From Kamptonema formosum PCC 6407 (GTDB taxonomy: Bacteria > Cyanobacteriota > Cyanobacteriia > Cyanobacteriales > Microcoleaceae), in NCBI RefSeq assembly GCF_000332155.1, contig NZ_KB235904.1, positions 1,169,910-1,233,909 of the forward strand: a DNA stretch of 64,000 nt. Direction: 5' to 3'. The notes under the pieces are model-generated. The model did not search any database, was not told where the DNA came from, and saw only the letters and a list, made by a program, of their open reading frames with translations. The position numbers and the translations under genes were made by a program. The first letter of the stretch is position 1. Each line of letters opens with the position of its first letter. Positions 16,816 through 24,200 of this stretch are shown in pieces.

Positions 16816-18447
16816 ATGGAGCTGGAATGTTTACCTTATGGTGCAGGTCATGCAGAGGATGGCCTCTGTTTGCTGGTGCGAATGGGGCAGCACCGGATTT
16901 TACTAGACTGCGGCCTAAAGGACATTTCACCGCTAATATCTTCAGAAAAATCCCTGCCAGCGGACTTAGTTTTTTGTACCCATGCCCACCCAGACCATGC
17001 TAGAGGTTTGCTAGCACTCCACCAGTCTTTCCCGCAATTGCCGATTTACGCCAGCGAGGTGACAACCCAACTCCTAGCCTTGAATTGGCCAGAGTTGGCA
17101 GCTAGCGAGCACCCACGGTTTTGTCAGGCCTTGCCTTGGCACTCTCCAGTTGAACTCCGCAGAGGTCTAGGGGTGCAGTTGTTCCCCTCCGGGCACCTAC
17201 CAGGAGCAGCGGCAATATTGCTGACCTATGCGGCTCCGCACCGCACCTACTCCCTGGTTTACACGGGAGATTTTTTTCTATCTAATTCTCGCTTAGTTGA
17301 AGGATTGCCCTTGGGAGACCTCCGAGGACTCAAGCCAGACGTACTGATTCTCGAAGGTAGTTATGGCACGGCGCGTCATCCCCACCGCCGCCAATTGGAA
17401 AATCAGCTAGCAGAGCGCATCCACCGCGCGATCGCAGATGGTTACTCGGTACTTCTACCTACATCAACTCTCGGACTTGGGCAAGAATTGCTGATGCTAC
17501 TACGGAGTCATCACTACTTCACTGGCAGAGACTTAGATATCTGGGTTGATGGGGCCGTTGCCCAAGGTTGCGACGCTTACCTGGAACTTTTACCCCATTT
17601 TCCTACAGCCGTTCAGAATTTTGCCCAACATCAACCCCTATTTTGGGACGAACGGGTGCGTCCTCGCCTACGCCGCTTGTCTCCAGAACAGCGCGGTATT
17701 CTCGGTAAAGCACCCTGCATTATCATCACTGACGAAACAGCGGATTTAAGTCTCTACGTTACTAAGCAAAATGGCCCTTGGATATTGCTGCTACCTCAAA
17801 AGCCGGGATACCCGCCGAAAGGGTGGCCGGAAACCTTACAGGGGTCGGGACTTCGTAGTGTAGAAAGCTATCTACTCGCGGAGCATTCTGATGGCCCCGG
17901 CACTACGCAGCTTATTCACAATTTGCGCCCTCAGCATATAATTTTCGTTCACGGCTCCCCAACTTATTTAGCTGATTTGGCGAACTTGGATGAGTTGCGG
18001 AACCGTTACCAGTTGCATACTCCAGCGGCGGGTACGTTGGTAGAGTTGCCGATTGGCGAGACATTTTTGCAACCTGCGATGCCAGAAACTCACTATGAAG
18101 GGGAGTTGGCGGAGATGGGGACGGAGGTAGCAATTAGTTTACCGAATACTATTGCCTCCGATCCGCGCTGGTCAAATTTTGCGGATACGGGTTTGGTAGA
18201 GGCCCGTTGGCAGGGTGAGGAGTTAGTATTGCGCGGGCTCTCGCAGCGGGAATTGATTAGTATTGGTAGCGATCGCCCTTTGCCGGTAGAGTTAGAATGT
18301 TGCGGCAATTGTCAGCACTTCCGAGGACAGCGTTGTTGGAGTCCTCTATCGCCTTTGTTTGGCTTTAAGGTTACGCCTGATGGGTTTTGTCCCGTTTTTG
18401 AATCGATTCATACTTCCGATCCGTCTAGTGATGAGCAATCGCTTTAA
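16816..18447 (+). CDS. Metallo-beta-lactamase-fold protein with C-terminal Cys cluster
   Basis: A 543-residue MBL-fold hydrolase with the zinc motif THAHPDH near residue 57, the later metal ligands SGHLPGAA and TGDFF, and a beta-CASP-like insertion (about 200-370) as in RNA-processing MBL nucleases of the CPSF/RNase J group. The C-terminus (about 440-535) is cyanobacterial and ends with a C-x2-C-x7-C-x17-C pattern (CGNCQHFRG, then CPVFE). A cytoplasmic nuclease role is plausible but unproven. GTG at 16813 and ATG at 16816 are both possible starts; the ATG is preferred. It stands alone. Confidence 0.78.
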   Translation: MELECLPYGAGHAEDGLCLLVRMGQHRILLDCGLKDISPLISSEKSLPADLVFCTHAHPDHARGLLALHQSFPQLPIYASEVTTQLLALNWPELAASEHPRFCQALPWHSPVELRRGLGVQLFPSGHLPGAAAILLTYAAPHRTYSLVYTGDFFLSNSRLVEGLPLGDLRGLKPDVLILEGSYGTARHPHRRQLENQLAERIHRAIADGYSVLLPTSTLGLGQELLMLLRSHHYFTGRDLDIWVDGAVAQGCDAYLELLPHFPTAVQNFAQHQPLFWDERVRPRLRRLSPEQRGILGKAPCIIITDETADLSLYVTKQNGPWILLLPQKPGYPPKGWPETLQGSGLRSVESYLLAEHSDGPGTTQLIHNLRPQHIIFVHGSPTYLADLANLDELRNRYQLHTPAAGTLVELPIGETFLQPAMPETHYEGELAEMGTEVAISLPNTIASDPRWSNFADTGLVEARWQGEELVLRGLSQRELISIGSDRPLPVELECCGNCQHFRGQRCWSPLSPLFGFKVTPDGFCPVFESIHTSDPSSDEQSL

Positions 18448-18507
18448 GAGGATTAGTATAAGCTTGCCATCTGTTGTATGACAGACCACGCAGGGAGTCA
18501 TAAGTAG

Positions 18508-18553
18508 AAGGAAGAAGGAAGAAGGAAGAAGGAAGAAGGAAAAAGGAAGAATG
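18508..18553. repeat. GAAGGAA repeat tract
   Basis: About seven units of the GAAGGAA type directly precede dispersed-element copy 2. Confidence 0.9.
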
Positions 18554-18610
18554 TTTATACACTCAGCTTTTTAGCCATCCCGATCTTATGTTTAATTAGG
18601 TGGATTTACT
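18547..18610 (+). repeat. Dispersed roughly 65-bp element, copy 2
   Basis: Contains GTTTATACACTCAGCTTTTT, AGCCATCC and ATCTTATGTTTAATTAGGTG, then GATTTACT. See copy 1 at 2869-2935. Confidence 0.85.
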
Positions 18611-18611
18611 G

Positions 18612-18720
18612 ATCATGTCCGGTTAAATACTTGCCATTTTAAATACTTGTCATTGCGAGCCAAGCGCAGCGCTTGGCTCGCAATGACAGATCGTAAGTAA
18701 TTTGCCGGACAGGATATCAA
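18612..18720. repeat. Palindromic MITE-like element (TCATTGCGAGC family)
   Basis: A perfect 41-nt palindrome occupies 18648-18688 with arms TGTCATTGCGAGCCAAGCGC and its complement. Outer arms repeat GTCCGG / CCGGAC, and the ends read ATCATGTCC / GGACAGGATAT. The first 50 bases of the window carry one end of the same family, and 47574-47672 carries a relative. Confidence 0.85.
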
Positions 18721-18735
18721 AGTGCAACTGCGAAA

Positions 18736-21700
18736 TTAAAAAGTTTTGAAACATTGTTTTAGCTGTTGGGCGAGGACTTGAACGTGGGGCGATCTGAGCA
18801 TGGTTAAGTGATTTCCAGGTACTTTAATAACTTCTACTTTGTCGTTAGTTAGTTCGCTCCATCCAAGGGTAAAATCCCGATCGTCTGTACTTGTTTGTGC
18901 AGTCGATCGCACGAGAGTAATCTTATTATAGTAAGTTTCCGGGGCGTAAGCCAGAGTTGCTTTGCTGTTAGCTTTAAACACAGCAAATATCGGTTTAATA
19001 ACTTTATTTAGTTTAACAATTCTAGAGGCGAAACTTTCATCGAAAAAGTTATCAGAAGCAGCCAGCAGACGAAAATAATCTAATAGAAAAGGCCAAACCG
19101 ATCGCAGCGCTATTGTGAATAGAAACTTACAGCCATCCCAAAAGGAAATTTGATTTGAGGGAATTGGTGCTAAAGTGTCGAGTACCGCCAGCAAAGCCAC
19201 GCGATCGCCCGATTTTTGCAACTGTTGAGCCATCTCAAAAGCAACTAAACCTCCAAATGACCAACCTCCTAAAAAATACGGCCCTTGCGGCTGCACTTCA
19301 CGCAGTGCGGCGATATAAAAAGCCGCCATATCTTCAATGCTAGTTAAGGGAGAACATTCTCCGTCAATGCCTTGCGGTTGCAGCGCATAAAACGGTTGGT
19401 CTGTTCCTAACTCTGCTGCTAATTTATAATAAGGGAAAACTACACCGAAGATAGGATGGACGCAAAAGAATGGCGGATTTGAACCTTGAGAATTAATGGC
19501 AACTAAAGGCGAATTTGGTAAAGAATTTTTGCCTGCATTTAGGCAATTTGCTAAAGTTTCAATAGTGGAATTTATGAATAATGAAGATAGCGGTAAATCC
19601 TGCTGCAATAGGCGCTGATTTCCCGATGAATCGTTGCAGGCGATCGCGGCGGTTTCTTGCACTCCCGGATGCTGTCTCAATACTGCTTCAATTTCGCCCA
19701 ATTCGATGCGAAAACCCCGCACTTTTACCTGTTCGTCAATGCGGCATAAGAATTCGATGTTGCCGTCGGGAAGGTAGCGAGCTAAATCACCAGTTTTATA
19801 AATTTGCGCTCCTTCTTTATCGCTAAAAGGATTAGGAATAAAGCGCTGTCGTGTTAAGTGCGATCGGTTGAGATATCCTCTAGCCACTCCCAAGCCGCTG
19901 ACGTGGAGTTCGCCCGGAATGCCGATGGGTACTGGCTGCAAATTTTGGTCTAAAATATAGATTTGAGTATGAAGAATTGGGCGACCAATCGACACTTTTT
20001 GATGTTCGTTAAGTTCGGCAATACTTGACCAGACAGTAGCTTCGGTAGGGCCGTAAGCATTAAAAAACTGGCGGTTTTTAGCCCAGAGTGTAACAAGATA
20101 CTGCGAACAAGATTCGCCTGCAACGATCAGAGTTTGGAGTGCGGGAAGTTCTGCTTTTGGCAATAGTTTTAAAACAGCGGGTGGAAGGGTGACGTGGCTA
20201 ATAGCATTGTCGTCCAAAAATTGGATTAAAGGCTTTCCGGGTAATAGAGCTTCTTTGGTTGCTAAGTAAAGCCTTGATCCCGATCTCAGTGCCATAACTA
20301 TTTCAAAGATTGAGGCATCAAAACTGAGAGATGCAAATTGCAAAACGCGGTGATTGGGCTGCAATTTAAAAGTTTCTATTTGAGCATCAGCTAAATTTGA
20401 CAGTCCTTTATGTTCGATTAAAACGCCTTTTGGTTTTCCTGTTGAACCTGAAGTATAGATAACGTAAGCGAGGTTTTTAGGAGTTACATTGCTAATTGGA
20501 TTTTGTTGGCTTTCTCGCGCGATCGCATCCCGATCTCGATCGAGGCAAACTACAGTTAGATTGGGGATTTGGCAATCTGGTTGCGCTTTGGCGGTAAAGC
20601 GGGTTAAGTGCTGTTGAGTAGTTAGCAAGATGGATATGCCAGCATCCTCTAACATGAAGTTAAGCCGTTCTTGGGGATAATTTGGATCTAAAGGTAGATA
20701 GGCTCCGCCTGCTTTGAGAATGCCTAACAATCCTGCGATCGCATCTAGAGAGCGAGCGATACAAATGCCTACTAAAACTTCCGGCTTAACTCCCCTTTGC
20801 TGTAAATAATGCGCGATTTTGTTGGCTTTTTTATTAAGTTCGCGGTAGGTTAAATATTGGTTTTCAAAGACTGCCGCGATCGCGTCTGGCGATCGCTCTA
20901 CTTGGATCTCAAATAACTGATGGAAACACAGTTTAATTTTACTCGATTTTCGCTCTTCCTCTTGACAAATAGAGGTAATATTGGGTTCTATTTTAGATAG
21001 ATTATTAAATTCTACAAGTATTTGGTTTCGCTCGGCTGGCGTGAGAATTTGCAAGTCAGAAAGCCGCTGTTTGGGATTGGCAACAATGCTTTCTAATAGC
21101 GTTTGAAAATGATTTAGCATTCGGGCGATCGTCGCGCTGTCAAATAAATCCGTACTGTAGGTTATTTGCCCTTTAATACCTGCCAAATCCTCCCACAAAT
21201 TAAACTCTAAATCGAGCTTAGCAGTACCCGCATCAAAGTCAATCGAGCTCCAAGTTAGTTCCGGCAATTCTAGCGCTGCTGTGGGCGTATTTTGCAGGCT
21301 AAAACTAATTTGAAATAAAGGATTGCGGCTCAAATCGCGATCTGGGTGTAGTGCTTCTACTAGCTTCTCAAAAGGCAAATCCTGGTGCGCCCAAGCTGCT
21401 ACTGTCACCTCTTTAGTCCAACTCAAAAGTTCCTGAAAAGTGGGGTTTCCCAACAAATCGACACGCAAAACTAAAGTATTGACAAAAAATCCAATTAGCC
21501 CTTCTAATTCCGTGCGGTTGCGGTTGGCGATCGGCGTTCCTATTGCAATATTTTCTTGCCCGGTGTAGTGGTAAAGTAGGGTTTGAAAGGCTGCCAGTAA
21601 AGTTACAAATAAAGTCGCGTTTTCTTGCTTGCTTAATGAGTTTAGCTGCTCGCTCAAAAGCGACGACAGCGTTAGAAATTGTCGAGCGCCGCAGTAGGTG

Positions 21701-22428
21701 GGAACGGGCGGCCTGGGGTGCGCGATCGGCAAATTTAGGAGGTCAATTTCTTTTAAATGTTGCCGCCAATAAGTTAGCTGAGTTTCTAATACTTCACCCT
21801 GCAACCATTGGTGCTGCCATTCTGCAAAGTCGGCGTATTGAAGGGGGAGTTCAGGCAGCGAATACAGCTCGTTTTTTGCAAAATTTTTGTACAGCGATGT
21901 TAGTTCCCGAATTAACACCGCGATCGACCAACCATCAGCAATAATGTGATGGAAATTCAGCAAGAGTACATATTCTGCTGTCCCCAATTGCAACAGCTTT
22001 ACTCTTAACAGCGGGCCTTTTTCTAAATCGAATGGTAGCTGCGATTCTGCAATTGCCCGTTGCTTTACGGTAGTTTCTTGCTGAGTTAGCGGTAAATTTT
22101 GTAAGTCAATTTTGGGAAGAGATACCGTTAATTCTGAGGCAATAATTTGCGACAATTGCCCTTCTACCATTGCAAAAGTTGTGCGTAAAATTTCGTGGCG
22201 GCGGACAATTTTGTTGAATGCTTGTTCTAAGGCGATTAAGTTGAGGAAACCTGTTAAGCGGAGTGCGGTTGAGACATTGTAGAAAGGATTGCCAGGAGCT
22301 AATTGATTGAGGAACCAAAGCCGCTGCTGGGCAAAAGATGCGGGGAAGACTAATACTTCTGTTTCTTCGGGAAGATTAAGCTTTTCTTTACCAGCCGGGA
22401 GGGAATTGTCGGAAAGATAGTTAGTCAT
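18736..22428 (-). CDS. NRPS terminal module C-A-TE lacking its carrier domain
   Basis: 1230 residues: condensation domain (about 25-455, motif HHIIADGW), adenylation domain (about 490-975, YTSGSTGKPKG, YGPTEATVW, YKTGDLARYLPDGN, then RIDEQVKVRGFRIELGEIEA) and a type I thioesterase (about 1020-1225, GGWSFGGLVAF, with GNHLTML near the end). Reading the pocket gives approximately D-A-F-T-I-A-A-V-W, nearest to Phe/Tyr-type codes. Oddity: right after GVQETAAIACNDSSGNQRL the sequence jumps to LPLSSLFINSTIETLA, which is the last helix of a carrier domain. The A10 motif with its catalytic Lys and the carrier LGGHS Ser are gone, an in-frame loss of roughly 100 residues. Unless a carrier acts in trans, the module should not work. 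Last gene of the NRPS strand; the start ATG is at 22426-22428. Confidence 0.9.
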   Translation of the reverse strand: MTNYLSDNSLPAGKEKLNLPEETEVLVFPASFAQQRLWFLNQLAPGNPFYNVSTALRLTGFLNLIALEQAFNKIVRRHEILRTTFAMVEGQLSQIIASELTVSLPKIDLQNLPLTQQETTVKQRAIAESQLPFDLEKGPLLRVKLLQLGTAEYVLLLNFHHIIADGWSIAVLIRELTSLYKNFAKNELYSLPELPLQYADFAEWQHQWLQGEVLETQLTYWRQHLKEIDLLNLPIAHPRPPVPTYCGARQFLTLSSLLSEQLNSLSKQENATLFVTLLAAFQTLLYHYTGQENIAIGTPIANRNRTELEGLIGFFVNTLVLRVDLLGNPTFQELLSWTKEVTVAAWAHQDLPFEKLVEALHPDRDLSRNPLFQISFSLQNTPTAALELPELTWSSIDFDAGTAKLDLEFNLWEDLAGIKGQITYSTDLFDSATIARMLNHFQTLLESIVANPKQRLSDLQILTPAERNQILVEFNNLSKIEPNITSICQEEERKSSKIKLCFHQLFEIQVERSPDAIAAVFENQYLTYRELNKKANKIAHYLQQRGVKPEVLVGICIARSLDAIAGLLGILKAGGAYLPLDPNYPQERLNFMLEDAGISILLTTQQHLTRFTAKAQPDCQIPNLTVVCLDRDRDAIARESQQNPISNVTPKNLAYVIYTSGSTGKPKGVLIEHKGLSNLADAQIETFKLQPNHRVLQFASLSFDASIFEIVMALRSGSRLYLATKEALLPGKPLIQFLDDNAISHVTLPPAVLKLLPKAELPALQTLIVAGESCSQYLVTLWAKNRQFFNAYGPTEATVWSSIAELNEHQKVSIGRPILHTQIYILDQNLQPVPIGIPGELHVSGLGVARGYLNRSHLTRQRFIPNPFSDKEGAQIYKTGDLARYLPDGNIEFLCRIDEQVKVRGFRIELGEIEAVLRQHPGVQETAAIACNDSSGNQRLLQQDLPLSSLFINSTIETLANCLNAGKNSLPNSPLVAINSQGSNPPFFCVHPIFGVVFPYYKLAAELGTDQPFYALQPQGIDGECSPLTSIEDMAAFYIAALREVQPQGPYFLGGWSFGGLVAFEMAQQLQKSGDRVALLAVLDTLAPIPSNQISFWDGCKFLFTIALRSVWPFLLDYFRLLAASDNFFDESFASRIVKLNKVIKPIFAVFKANSKATLAYAPETYYNKITLVRSTAQTSTDDRDFTLGWSELTNDKVEVIKVPGNHLTMLRSPHVQVLAQQLKQCFKTF

Positions 22429-22520
22429 ATCAAATTATCAGGCAAGCCTCAAAGGAAAGCGTGTACAAAGTAGCTTCTAAATATTACATAGAGAAAATTT
22501 CATCTCTTTCATTAAAATCT

Positions 22521-23123
22521 TTACCAAGGCAATACTAGACTATAACTCGTTTCGATATGCTGCTTCATGCCGAGGTCGGTAACATTCACAAGATGTGTAA
22601 AAAACACATCAACATCATCTATCGCTTTAGCCGTAAGCCGAACTTTTCCGGTTGCTGTTTGAGTCCAAGAAAGCGCGGGAATAGCAAAACCATGTGCAAA
22701 ACTGTGCCGCACTCTTAAAATCTCATTGAGCTTCTGCCGAACGGCTAATCCGCTCAAGCTTCTTGCAGACCAAATCCAATCGCCAATAGGATCGTAACCA
22801 GTGTTTTGAATCAGAAGGTTTCGCGTGTTCTCCGCGTTTGGTGTATTAAATCTTTCAAGTGCGCGTTCCGCCGCATCTCTAGCAATAGAATGTACGGCAT
22901 GAAATTTGGGATCTAAAGGATTTGCAGTTGCAGCGAAAAAATTGCGAACGAGTTCGTTTATGTAAGCATCCCATACAGCAACAAATGCAGCTAGAGCGGA
23001 GTGATAGTAGACTTGAGTTTGACTGCGCGATATTGGTTGCAAGCGGGGATCTGTAGCTGTTTCGCGAAGTGTTCTAGCCGTGTTGGACGCTGTTTTGTAC
23101 TTCAATGCTGCTGGTGACGGCAC
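22521..23123 (-). CDS. HEPN-domain protein (RiboL-PSP-HEPN type)
   Basis: A 200-residue helical protein with the HEPN RNase motif Rx4H as RHSFAHG (about residue 140) and the family layout YYHSALAAFVAVWDAYINEL in the first third. HEPN proteins of this group are predicted RNases in conflict systems. It starts with GTG (23121-23123) with AGGA 8 bp upstream, and lies 9 bp after the ParA-like gene on the same strand, so the two are surely co-transcribed. No GCGATCGC octamer occurs in 22440-24180, unlike the flanking NRPS genes, which suggests acquisition. The family name is from pattern recall; the motif is visible directly. Confidence 0.7.
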   Translation of the reverse strand: MPSPAALKYKTASNTARTLRETATDPRLQPISRSQTQVYYHSALAAFVAVWDAYINELVRNFFAATANPLDPKFHAVHSIARDAAERALERFNTPNAENTRNLLIQNTGYDPIGDWIWSARSLSGLAVRQKLNEILRVRHSFAHGFAIPALSWTQTATGKVRLTAKAIDDVDVFFTHLVNVTDLGMKQHIETSYSLVLPW

Positions 23124-23132
23124 GGCGATTTC

Positions 23133-24167
23133 CTAAAGACAATTCACGAACTGTTCGAGTGCATACCGGTATTTTTCCAGTGGGCCTGGATTCAATTGCA
23201 CGCGCTCACCTGCGATGTTCTTTGGACCCGGTTTTAACTTATGTAAGGGTGTACCAGTTGTAGCAGCGACAACACAGGCACTGTGATAATCGGGGATTTC
23301 AATAAAGGTGTTACTTGGGGATTCTTTGGGGTTTGCAAAAATATGACGATGATTCCTGTATATATCATCCATCGTCTGCTTAATAGTTTTATTTACAGCT
23401 TTAAATGCCTTGCTCGCTTTTCCTTCGTACAAAGTCATCCGGTTGCTCACAAATGTATGTAACTTTGGTACAGGTACACCATCTTCCTTGGCACGTTTTC
23501 CAAAGCTGATTCGTGCGTATGGTGCTGTATGTTGATCGGTGATACTATAGAGGAGTGCAACGACATTCTCTATGGCACGACGGGAACTGTCATCGGCTGT
23601 AAATGGCACAACAACGCCATCTGCCGCAACTAAAGCAAGCTGTGTATAGATCGCAAAACTAGGGTTACAGTCAATGACGAAGAGAGTGTCTCGATCCCCA
23701 CTTTGTTTGCGAAGAGCAACTGTCAAATCCTGTACCCAAGTTAGCACCTGTTTCCAAGCATCAATTGGGATCGAAAGTTGGGATGTCTGTCGGATTGCTT
23801 CAGAGATTATTTCGAGGAGATTGTCCCCACATACTAGCCTCAAATTTTCTGGTATGTTCGGATTGAATTGTTTAGGTTCACACAGGTAGGGTGATACGTC
23901 TTCAATCATTTTAAAAGGGGAGTTCAGGCGTGCTTCAAGGTATCCCGCTACCGTCGCACGCGGAGTCTTAGTGTTTAAAGAACGTATTGCCTCTGGGCTA
24001 GTGAGATACCCACCAAATAGAGTTTCTGAAACATTCGCTTGCGGACATAGATCAATTACGTAGACATCAGAATCAGGGTGACGGTGAGCATATTCAGAAG
24101 CAGCGACAAAGCAAAGGAAGCTCTTGCCGACACCACCTTTATTGTTCCAGAAAGCGTATGAACTCAT
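23133..24167 (-). CDS. ParA/MinD-like ATPase
   Basis: The 344-residue protein opens with the deviant Walker A NNKGGVGKS, then the A' motif VYVIDLCPQAN and Walker B LFVIDCNPS (about residue 165), as in ParA-family ATPases. It is longer than plasmid ParA, with an extra region after residue 210 and a lysine-rich C-terminal third. There is no parB gene or obvious centromere repeat beside it, so chromosome partition is unlikely. Its partner is the HEPN gene 9 bp downstream. It begins 33 bp after the end of an NRPS gene, in the same direction, inside a biosynthetic locus. ATG at 24165-24167. Confidence 0.85.
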   Translation of the reverse strand: MSSYAFWNNKGGVGKSFLCFVAASEYAHRHPDSDVYVIDLCPQANVSETLFGGYLTSPEAIRSLNTKTPRATVAGYLEARLNSPFKMIEDVSPYLCEPKQFNPNIPENLRLVCGDNLLEIISEAIRQTSQLSIPIDAWKQVLTWVQDLTVALRKQSGDRDTLFVIDCNPSFAIYTQLALVAADGVVVPFTADDSSRRAIENVVALLYSITDQHTAPYARISFGKRAKEDGVPVPKLHTFVSNRMTLYEGKASKAFKAVNKTIKQTMDDIYRNHRHIFANPKESPSNTFIEIPDYHSACVVAATTGTPLHKLKPGPKNIAGERVQLNPGPLEKYRYALEQFVNCL

Positions 24168-24200
24168 TGGGTGTATTTTTTTTAAAGGACAATAGAGTTT

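Noticed and set aside
23133-24167. Plasmid partition (parA) origin for the ATPase
   Set aside because: No parB, replication gene or centromere-like repeats nearby; the HEPN partner points to another role.
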